Below, piece by piece: positions 12,870-24,800 of a stretch of DNA of 64,000 bases. The DNA comes from Prosapia bicincta (Eukaryota; Arthropoda; Insecta; Hemiptera; Cercopidae): the NCBI GenBank assembly GCA_036971475.1, contig JBAIZL010000006.1, positions 10,570,656 to 10,634,655 of the forward strand, written 5' to 3'. Made by a program: the position numbers and the translations under genes. Position 1 is the first letter of the stretch; each line of letters begins with the position of its first letter. Under the pieces are notes generated by a model. It was not told the DNA's origin, made no database searches, and saw nothing but the letters and a program-made list of their open reading frames with translations.

Positions 12870-15800
12870 TGTTTATAAGGTCTTTATTACAAGAAACAGT
12901 AACATGTCTTTTACTGTGAAGTACCCAAAAGACATAATGCTCGTAGGGAATTTAAGCAATTGTTGTTCTTCAATAATTGGCTGCAAGGATAAATAGAAAG
13001 GAGAATATACTTAAAACAACATTTGCAGGAAAACTGTTTTTCTTAATTAAAAATAATGAAATTGTTATTTATGATTAAAATTACAAATAATAATCAATTA
13101 ACGAATAATAAACTAAGGTACAAAATAAGAGTATAAAATTTCACAAGTATAAAATATATAATATTTAGTGTTTCATAAGTGAGAATACATTTGTAACGAA
13201 ATACAGCTTAATTGTTACGAGGAATTAATTTGCACCCGCTGGATCGCTTGGATCCCAAGTTTTATAATCTGCAATGGGTTAACATCCACATATCCACACC
13301 ATTTACATTTATGTTATGACTTAGTAACCTATAAAAAATAGCACAAACAGAAAATAAATAGAAAGTGGACATAACATAAATTCATTAAAATAAAAAACAG
13401 GATTATTGATCAAAATCTAAAACATTCACTGCTGAAATGAAATTGTCTTCAAAAAGCCTATTTGAACTTTGAAAAGTTATATATCTGTTATATAATGATT
13501 ATAAAGTTATATAATATTAATTTATTAATAGAATTAAATTACAATTTATTTATATTAAAGATTTTTTTAAGTTATTGATTTGTTAAAGTATGTATTACGC
13601 AATTCTCACTTTATGTAGATAAACTCCATAATTTGTTAGAAAAACTGTTTAGTAATACTTTAATTCAATTTTAAAATTATGCTAAATTTATGTGATAATT
13701 TATATTTGTGATACCGTTTTTTTATTTATGATATTTACCACAAATTTAACAAAAATATCTCATATCAATAATTTTAACATTTTATAGAAATAATTAGTTT
13801 ATTAAATAAAAAACCTTACATGGAACAAAAACTTTAAAAAACCCTTTTTACGCTCATTAAACTTAATAACAGAAATTAAAGTAAAGGACTTAGATGAAAC
13901 ATCAAAATAAAGAAACTTGCTTTCAAAAGACTTGATGTATGTATACAATATTACATAATTGTTGAAATAAAAAATCAAAATATTACAACCTTCACTGTCA
14001 GGGTCGGTATTTGATTCATGAAAAAAACCAAGTCGCTTCAAAATCTTAGAAGGCAAACAGCTTATGAAGTTTGTAATGGCTTCGTCTAATGTCGGGCCAA
14101 AAAATGCTGAATCGGACACTGGTGGGAAAGCATTCATTATGGGTTTGTCCCATTTCTCTTTAGACTTATTGCAGTAAACACAATATCTAGCAACATCTGA
14201 AAGTAAGATAATGTGGCATTACATTTTAGCTTGAAATTTTAATATTCAGGAGAAAAGATTTAAATAGAAAAATACATTGTTACAACAGGAAAATTTGCTA
14301 AGGACAGTATTTTGCTAAAGACTTTTATATCTTTCACAAGGACAGAGAAGATGATAAAAAGTAAAAGACTCCTTCATTAATGTTGACAAAACACTAAGGA
14401 AGTTAACACTTTCTATAAATACATCCTATTTCTGAATATAGATATTTAAATGAAAAAAACCTCTAAACGTATATTACAAAGGGAAAAACACATATAGCGA
14501 TGACCAAGTAATAACAATATAAACAAAACAAAAAGTATTATTCTACATATAAATATGCAAATAACAAAAATAGAATAATTTAAATTAGGTAAGAACAGTA
14601 TTAAATGTTATAAAATATGTTTAGCTGATGACAAAAACAAATAACATGATCACCGGCCATAAAATCATTCTCTAACATTACTTTTGAACTGTCCTGTATG
14701 TCATACTTGCTACGGTGTCATTCAATCACACAGCCAAACTTACTGTGAGGGTAACTTTAAAACTGACAAAATGACAGATTCCTAGATCATATCAGACAAC
14801 TATATGTTAACATAGAGCGACCGATATGAAAACACACAACCATGCTTCCTTTCTACAACTAGAACCATCAGAAGACATCTTAGGGTAAAAGTATCCTTAA
14901 TTTCCCTCAAATTTATACAAATTTCTCCTTTCCTCATTCATTTACAGAAGAATTACTGTGTTTTCTATGCATAGCAAGTTACATGCAAGAGTCGGATCAA
15001 TCTCATAACTAATTTTATTTCTACATCTGTTTTGTGTTTCCAGGTATTCCACAGTAATCAAGCACCAAGTCAAATGTAACCCCAATATCCTGACATTAAA
15101 GCCTAGGTATAAGATCTCTTCAACAAAAGAGTTTGTAAGGTAACTATCCTAAAATTCTCCGACAGAAAAATGGGGTATCTAGACTCAACTATACAACCAA
15201 TCTTTGAGCTTAGGTTGTGAGGTTATGTTAATACAAATAAATGATGTACACAAAACTCATAAATTAATCGATTAATAACTCAGACCCGTTTCAATGACAA
15301 AGTCATTATCATCAGTTTTGTAGTAACAACACTCACTGATGATGATTTTGTCATTGAAACCCATCTGAGTTAATAAATGAATAATTTGAGAGTTTTGTGT
15401 ATCTCTTGTATTTCTAGTAGAATAAACTATTATTAGACCTTTGAGGATACTAGTTCAGCAGTAAAGACACTGTAAAATGAGGGCAGCCCATTGAGGTTTA
15501 TGAACTAGATCAGCTGGTCATGATAATTTATTAGTAGCGGCATTAAGGGCTAGCCCAGTTAGACATGATTGTAGTCGTAATTTCATTAATTTGTTTGTTC
15601 AAGAGAATTTATTTTCACATATGTTACGCAAAAGACTAGATGTTTATGCTTTCAAAGGGATATTCATCGACTCATGAAACTTACAGTATAGATAAAGAAA
15701 GATATTTACGGCTCATTGATCTTCTATTAGACATTTAAACGTAGTATAACACTTCAGCAGTTTTCATGTCAACTGGAGTGAGAAGCTCAGTATAGGTTTT

Positions 15801-18800
15801 ACTCAAACAGTTGGTCGTGGGTTCTTATGTACATACAAAATGAACAATGAAGGCTAGAATCTAGAGCAAGCTTCAAACTTTCAAATTTCTAAATTGTTTT
15901 TACTAATTACACATAATAATCAATTAACAAATAATAAAATAACTTAGGTACAAAATTAAGAATAAATCTGCACAATAACGCATGACCCAATTACAGACCA
16001 CATGAAGACTGCTTATTTATTTCCCAGTAAAAGCTTAGCCCATAGGGCTATAGTGTCTAAGACAACCACAAAATTTAAAAATTTCTTCTCTTTAAATAGA
16101 AACAACAATTTTATTTTATTTTGAATGTTCAGCCAATAGTAACAAAAACATTACTGTATGTATAAAACAATCTACCAAATTCAACAAAAAAATTTAGTTT
16201 CACAACCTAAAAGTTGTTCTCTTTAAGAAGAACACTATTAAAAATAAAAGCTATTTAAAAACTTTAAAAAGTAATTTTTATAAATACTTGACAAAAAAAC
16301 TTCTATACTATTTACAAAGAAAATTAACCGAGTTATTTATTGACACACCTCATGTCTTGTATATAATTCATGTTCTAACTCTTAGTACACTCCATATGAA
16401 ATAGACTACTTACCGCTAGTGCAGAATTAATGTGTAAAAGTAAGTTTTTAATTGTTAAAACTCTATTTATATTTAAACTCTTACATGTATAGGTCTATAA
16501 TGTTGGAAAAATAAAACAAATATTTTTACATATTTCTTAGAACTAAAACAATTCAAAATGCATTTTGGGTATGATAAATTTACAAGCCTTTATCTGGATG
16601 TGACATGGGGTTAGATACACAAGTTCTACAACCATGTAACAAATGTACAAATCCAACAGGTAACAAAATACACAGAATGCAAACACAATGACACAGAAGG
16701 ATTGGGCTATACCAAGTGTCTAATATGTTTTGATAATTTACAAATACAAATTGATAACAAACAAATACAAACATAAAGGCTGCCTGTTGCTGGGATAATG
16801 AATTGCTGGCAAACAGCAAGCTGATGATAAATGCAGAGAAGGTGTTAGTTTATGCTAAGCTGATGGTGTCCAGCACTTTAACCCTCCCCCGGTCGTGTGG
16901 CGGCCCTGTGTGTCACCTTTTCATCTATTCATTATCAGTTCTTACAATCTTGAACGGAGGCACTTGCCATTCCTAGTATTTGTTGTTGACTATATTGATA
17001 ATTGAATGAATCATCTATTTTGGTTAGTTTTATCTCAATACAGGTCCCAACATGTTTTGATCAAGGACACATCCTCGTTGTAGCACAGAATACTCCACGC
17101 GACCAGTCATGGTCAGTACATTATTATTATATTTCACAATTATTTTTTATAATTTTGTTTTAAAATAAATAAATTTATGCTATTTAATTATTTTATTAAT
17201 TAATTAATAATTAATTTAGCAAATAATTTCTAAAATTACAATGTAGGTTTTACGTTTTAGGTAGATAGGCTTGTTGAACCTATAAAACGCTCAAATCGGA
17301 ATGTTACAATGGACAACTTTTATACCAGCATTCTATTGGCAGAACATCTTTTTAAAAATGGTCTAACTATTCTCGGGGCTCTAAAAAAATGAACGGGAAA
17401 TCCCACCGCTGTTATTTAAGCTGATAAATCAAGAGAAATACGTAGTTCCATCTTCGGATTTCAGGGTGAGTACTTAGTGCTTATTTCATTTCATCAAAAA
17501 AAAAAAATTGTTTTATTACTTTTGTCTATGCATGATGACGCCATAAATGAAAATACGGAAAAACCAGAAGCCATAATGGATTACAACTCGACAAAGATCA
17601 GAGTCGATACAGTTCAACCTGTACTCAACCTCTCGAATATCAAGACAGTCACTTTTTTATAGACACTTTGATATCGCGGACATAAATTCTTTTGTAATTT
17701 ACAAATTTAACAACTCGGAAAGTGATGTCAGGAAGAAATTCGTGAAAGACCTTTCTCATACACTCATGGAAGATCACCTGAAATAAAGGGCACAAATTAA
17801 AAAACTCCCCAAAGACATAGCGCTGTTCTTTAGTCCATACAGAGTCGGGGTACGAAATATTCCTGTCGCTACTGGATCTGGAAGATGTGTTTGATGCTCA
17901 AGAGAACAAAATACAAAAACCAGTGTGCGTTGTTCAGAATGCACCGGATTTATTTGTAAAAACCATTCTAAAAATATAATCAAGTGTGATGACTGTTCAA
18001 ATCAAGAAAGTAAAACGGAAGAAATGTAAAAGTTTTTATCCTTTTTTTAACAAAATAAAATAAGTTATTGTAAGTAATTGTTCTTCTTGTATATTAAAAC
18101 AGGTTTCTTTTTAAAAAGTTGTAACATTTAATCACTTACTACCAAATGCCCACTTGAAATAGGTGAAAAATTATGGGCGGCACTCCATGCTTCACACGAC
18201 CAGTAATGTAAAAGTGTAAGACGCGACCGGCGGAGGGTTAAATAATTCTTTTTAATCTATGAAGGAAACTTGTGAAATATGTGAAAATTTGACCTATCCA
18301 AGGTATCATAATATGCAAGCTAAGGGTTAACCTAATGACTTGCCAATTAAAGAAATATAACATAACATATATTTTACTTTTACCTTTCGATTTTGATTTC
18401 GAAATGCTTGGGCTGCGATGTCTAACTCTGTAAGAGCAGTCTCTGAATCTTACATACTGATCTGCATCCCCTGCGTCATCTGCAAAAAGGTTTAATATTA
18501 CTCTAAGATATATGGTAAATTTATATCCATCACAAGTAAAAACTATTTAATATTGAACTTTTCTGTCCACATCCACATTTCCTATCACAATATTAACCTC
18601 TGTATTTACTATCTAGGGCTTGGCCAAGTGGGAGCAAAAGTAGCATGTGCCCGCCAAACCAATAACTTTAGTAGAAAGTATTAACCTATAAAACAAATGT
18701 ATATTTTATTTTATTTTATGACACCCTAATGTTTCAACATCACATTGAAATCTGGATAAAGAAATGGGAAATAAAAGGAAAAGAAGTTGGTAACATCCCA

Positions 18801-21800
18801 TCTTTGTCCTCTTTGTTCTGTGACAATGATAAGGAAAGTGCTTGAAACACTAATTGTAATTCCTGTCACTGTTGCTGGGTGTGAACTCTAATAAATAATA
18901 CACACAACCTCTAACCACAAATAATATTTTTATTCTAGTCTTGTGTACATTTCGGTTACAAAGTAACCATCCTCAGAGACATGACCTTTGTAACCAAAAT
19001 GTACATAAGACTAGAATACAAATATTTGTGGTTAGAGGTTGTGTGTATTATTTATTAATATTAAACCACAGTAAATTATTCCTAGTAATTAGTGATCCTT
19101 TTCTACCGTTCATAGACTTAATACGTGGCTACGACTCGTATATTGATACCGAGGTACGAGGTATATTGATACCTGTATCTGAAGGTAGACTCAACAACTT
19201 AGCTCTAATCAACATTCAATGGTAGGTGCGGAGAAGAGGAGCCATTTGCAAGGTATGAAGCCATTTGCAAACTGTTCCATGATAACAATGGATTTGGTAA
19301 TTTAAGATAGATCTATATTTCTTTTACGTACACCAATGGATAGTAAATAATTTCTTGAAATTGTTAGGTTTGTATTTAGGATTAAACAAAGAACACTGCA
19401 AACAAATACATACTGTAATTACACCTATCATAAAGCAAGAGTGATTTATTTATGCTCCATTATTCTTTTCTTTGAGTGAAAGTTATTGATTCTCGATGAT
19501 TAGATTACTAAATTGGCTCATTTTGACAAAATGTATTTTATAGCCTAGAATGATTTAACAAAACAGCTACCTGATGACCCAAGAATTGTGTAATTATAAG
19601 TGCCACAATAACATAAAATATGTTTTCTAGAGATAAAAATGTTCAAATTTCAGGTTCAGGTCTTCTGGGGGAATTGAAGTCATCTTGAGTTAAAAGAAAG
19701 GTTTGCTAGAAGGCTGAACTGCAATTTAGTTTGTATACGTCTCCACAGTTATAAGTGTCTTGGTTTATTACAATGAAAGTATTGGAAAGAACCCCAATAC
19801 CACTAAAATAATCAAAAATAACAAATAAAACAAGTTACTTAAGATTAAACCCTTATGTACATTTCAATGACCATGTCATCGTCATCAAAAGGGCTTATTA
19901 CAAAATTACAATCTAGCAAACAAGAAGTTATAAGCTAGTGTGACACCAATTGTTCTCTGTGGTCGCTGTATATAGGCGTGAGGTGAGCTCAGCCCTCGAC
20001 CAATAAATAATGATCGATCATCTTGAACCAAATAGGCTATGTCAAAAATGTTTTTGTTTATGTTGTTGGGTTTTAATTGTTTATTGAGGGTTTTGTCTGT
20101 GAAGTAGGCTATTCTGTAACTGTATTTACAAAATGTGTTTGGTAGTTTATGGTTAATTAATACCCTACTCTACACACAACAAATAATTTAAAGTTGCTTG
20201 TTGTAATCATTTTGAATTCACTGATTAAACTATAATTAAATGATATATAAATAAGTGAATACATAGGGCTTACTTGCTGACACGTTTTGAAACAATAGTT
20301 TCTTTTACAAAGCTAAGCCTCTACTCATGAGCTACACTTAGCTACATATTATATAATTACAGTTTAAACAACTTAAAAACTGAACAACACAAATAAAGAC
20401 ATATACAACTCTGCAGCTGTTTACAAATTGATTTCCAGTTTGTACCCCTGTGTCCTCAGGAAAGTAATTTTATACACTCAAAACAAGAGTGTAGAAACAA
20501 ACTTCGTCTTTCATATCCACAAACCATAACTATACAAACATAACATCAAACCTACAAATTCTTCACAAACATAACAAAAATAACCAACGATATATAATGG
20601 AACAATAAGAGATATACAAACATTTCAGACTACACCCTACACACATACTCAACAGCCAATTACATTATAACTCACATACACTTTTTGACAGTATAAGCCT
20701 AAATTATCTCTAAAATCACACCTACATCCCTACGCTAATATGACACCCCCAACCCCTAATCTAAAACAACCAAGAGATCAGTTACGGTCTGAGTTGACAA
20801 TGGGACATATCTCCTGAAATGGCCGTCTTCAACAATCATACAACTAAGTGCTACTATAGCCAAGTGTAACATACTAACATATATACAAGTCATTTTAGTT
20901 TAAAACTAGTAGCTCACATGAAGATTGAATCAATTAATCAGGCTGAAAAAAATTTGGAAAATGTGTATAACAAAACCTTGATCCTTTTAGGCATGCTCAT
21001 TTGAAGCTCTAGGGTACCCTTTACTTTGTTCAGAGCTTTTCAGTATCTAGTAAAAATCCAAGTTACATCAAATATTTATATAGCAAGATGGGCTAGCAAT
21101 CGTAAAAATTTTTATAAATCTTTCAATAATGTGATTTTCTAAATTAATTAAAAAACGGGAAGTGTTATTGTTGGCTTTGTTACATTTAGTTTGTTGTTTC
21201 AAAATTTAAAAGTGAACAGGTGTAATTAATAGTATTTGTTTTAACAAAGCCACGTGAGTGTGATTACCAAAGGTACGTTTTAAATTTAATTTTTTTTATT
21301 ATTTTTGGTTTTAATGAAATCAGTAAATATAGAATACCAGAATGCATTAGACCTAGCTTTGTCAGAGAATATTTTCACAAGACGCAAATATTTTAATTTG
21401 TTAAGTTATAAAGAGCAATAAGCAAATTATAAAATAAATATAATATTTTGAATATAAAATTGTGTTGAAAATTAAATCTCTTTTATAAACATAAATGAGA
21501 TTTTAATGTAGCCTGTCTTTGTTAGAGCTATTAAACAGACAGCCGGTCTGCTTGAGTTAATAGTTAGATACAATTGTTTAGACATACAATCGACCCGGCG
21601 AATCTCTGTAAGTACAAGTGGATAAAGGTAATTATAGTTTTTTAGATAAGTCAATTCCCCCTCCCCCCCGACCCACTTTACAATAATCCAGGGGGCTACA
21701 ACTACATGTAGGTATGCTGGCTTCATTCAAACTTACCATTTTTGCATCGGCAAGAAGGCATTTCAAATGTTTTACTCTTCAGTTTGTTTTTATTTTCAAT

Positions 21801-24800
21801 CTTCAATTTCCTCGATTTGTTTAATGTTGACTCTTCACCAGAAGATGTCTCCTTTCTGTCTTTTTCTGATTGTTCTTTATCTTTTCTCTTCAGAGTAAAA
21901 GGATGCCGTTCCTTGTGTTTATGTTGTTTTTGATTCCCAAACAAGTTAAATTTTTTTGAAATATCAGACCAATTAATTCCAAAATAACTTTCATTCCCAT
22001 GAGATTGTTTTACACTAGAGTTTTTAGCTTTTTCCTGCTTTTTATTGTTTATAATATCTGTTTTTTCTGAACTTGAATTTGTTTTACCACTTTTGTTTTT
22101 CTTTATTTTTAATAATGATGGTTTCTTAAGAGAACTGCTAGAAGATTTGAGTAGTGTATTCTTATTTTCAGGTGTGATATAGGATGAAATCTTTTTTAAA
22201 TCATTCGAGTATGTTTTGGCTTCATCTGCTTTTTCATCAGTTCCAATAAAACTTTGGTCAGGCAACAATGTTTTCTTATCCCTTAAATCTTCAACAAGTT
22301 TAACACAGGTATTTAAATTTTTCAATTCTTCTTCATTTGAGTTCGTTCCACTTGTTTCACTACTTAAATTTGTAAAATCTGGAGAGGGCTTTTGAAATAA
22401 CAGCTTTGAAGAAACAGTTCTGTGACATAAATCTTTACCACAATTAACAGATTTGTTCGTTGGAAAGCTAAGTTTTGATTTTGAATTGACTTTTTGTAGG
22501 TTTTGTGCTGACAAAAAAGATCCTGTGGTTGCTTCTAAAGAAAAAACATTTGTCACACTTTCTGAAGGTATGACCTGATTGTCAGCAGCATAAGTTTCCT
22601 TCTCAGAATTATTTTGTCTATTCAAATTGTTTCTACCATGAAAACATTCTAATGATTTTGTATCAGTACTGATGTCCTTTGATTTTCTCTCTTTTGTTAA
22701 TTTATACTTTTGACCGGATTTCTCTTTTAACAATCTACCATCAGCAACGCCTTTAGCTTTAGTTGCTTTTGTCTCTTTTCTACTATTAAGCGTTACTGGT
22801 TTATTACACCGAAAGATTTTTCTAGGCTCAAATTTCTGAAGATTTGTTTCAGATGTAACAAAGGCAATAGACACAGATTTATCACCATCTGTTTTTATAT
22901 CAATATTAATTTCTTTGCACTTGCTAGGATCAACATGGAAGTGTTGAGATTGGTTTGTAGAATATTTTTTTATAAACGTATTTTCTTCTGAAAAAGTTTC
23001 AAAATAAATTACATAATCAATTAAAATGCTTTTATTTCTTATAATTAGTTTTTATATCATAATCTAAAGCCAGAATTACATTGGAATTGAAATATAACTG
23101 TATATAAAACTGTTATAACAAACAAACTCTTTCTTTACAAAACAAAAAAACACATTTGTAAAAGTATTGTTCAGTGTTGCACTCTACGGTTCAGAGATAT
23201 GGTATGTTACCAAAGCTATAATAACAAAATAATGATGATTGAAATGGACTATTAACAACGAAGCTGGGGTTAATCGAGACTTGAAAGGGTCAGAAACTAA
23301 CATTTAGTAATGAATAAAAATATTGATTTCACTCATTTTTAATCCTGGAATATTATTTATGATATTGTTTGGTAACCATGGCAACTATTTAAGTTTATAC
23401 AATGGAGGTTTCGATAACAACCAGTTGGGCGCAAAAAAATTTATATACATCATTAAGAAACGCACTTCTAGCTATGGGAAAGTTGGCTCAGGGCAAAGTA
23501 CTGGATTTCAAACATGAAGTCATTCAGTTCAAATTTGACCAAGGCACTATAACTTTGTAAAATTTAATTGATGAATAATTATTTGAAAAAACTGTATTAA
23601 TATCAATTATCATCCCCTACAGGTTTTAAAAAAAACTATTTGAACTGGAGTGGATGAATAAAAACATATTTTATTAATGCTTGAAAATTTATACAACATA
23701 TATATATGGGGAGTATGAACTAATAGAAGGAATTAAATAAATTAGCATTAACTCACAAAAAACTCATTTTTGAAAAATACACACAAAACATGGCATTCAC
23801 AGTTTTCTGCTTTCAAGATCCTAACTGAACTCATGCCTGTTTGACAAATATAAACTGAACTGTTTCTAATTTATTTTAAACTAGCATCTAATGGATTTAC
23901 TGTTTAGCAACTAAGGGCTGCCCGAAAATATCCTGACTATATCACTCTACAATTGTGTTAAAACATTATAATATTGTGATTTGTATGAATGTGTAAATAA
24001 ATATTTTAAAAAAATAGCTTAGATAAAACATGTCTAGCTAGACTACGCAATCTTCATCTATAACTAAGACAAAATGTTCAGTGCTGTATTTACTGTACTG
24101 ATGATTTAGTCAAAAATGTATTGTCGGAGTAATTTTTAAATAAATTAAATTTATTTGTTTTTTTTTCAAGTTGTAATATTAGTAAATTTGAATATAAAAG
24201 TGTCACCGAACATCATTGAGGACAAAATTACCAATTCTATATTGATCATTGTTGGTTCATTGCATGGGTAATTTTTTGTAAAGGAATCTTTTGAAAACAT
24301 ACTTTGCTTTTTTGAAATTATATTACTACTACTTTTTAGGTAAATATTCTTGTAATTTTTCTGGCCTCTATGTTGCCATCTTTTTTGGCCACTGCCTAGC
24401 AGAATTGGTTGCTAAGGTTCAAAATAAATACAATAATAACTACAGAATATTTGTTGATGTAAATATTTTAAAAACCCATTCTAAAAGAAATGAAATGAAG
24501 AATAATTTTGAAAGACTAATGCTAAAAACAATTATGATTTCAGCTAAATAATAAGTTCTCCTAGTATCTTTGTACTTTTAGATTTGTAAACTTCTTATGT
24601 ATTATCATTATTGTAAATATATCAATTTAAAAAATCCCTATCTATCTTTTGATAATCTTCTACTTTTCCGCTAGGATTTATATTATTATTTTTAGTATCA
24701 TAATTATCTGCCATTCCTAGCATTATCATATTATTCGTTGACATGGTTCGAAGAACCTCCACCAATCAGAACTTTTTATAAACTTTATAAAAATATGAAT

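Noticed and set aside
23470..23545. tRNA-like sequence with A and B boxes
   Set aside because: It recurs at 25.1 and 39.4 kb with a common 3' tail and does not fold cleanly, so it is a SINE head and not a tRNA gene.
24291..24551. 86-codon + frame in the intron upstream of exon 2
   Set aside because: No family resemblance, no splice sites in phase, and AT-driven composition.
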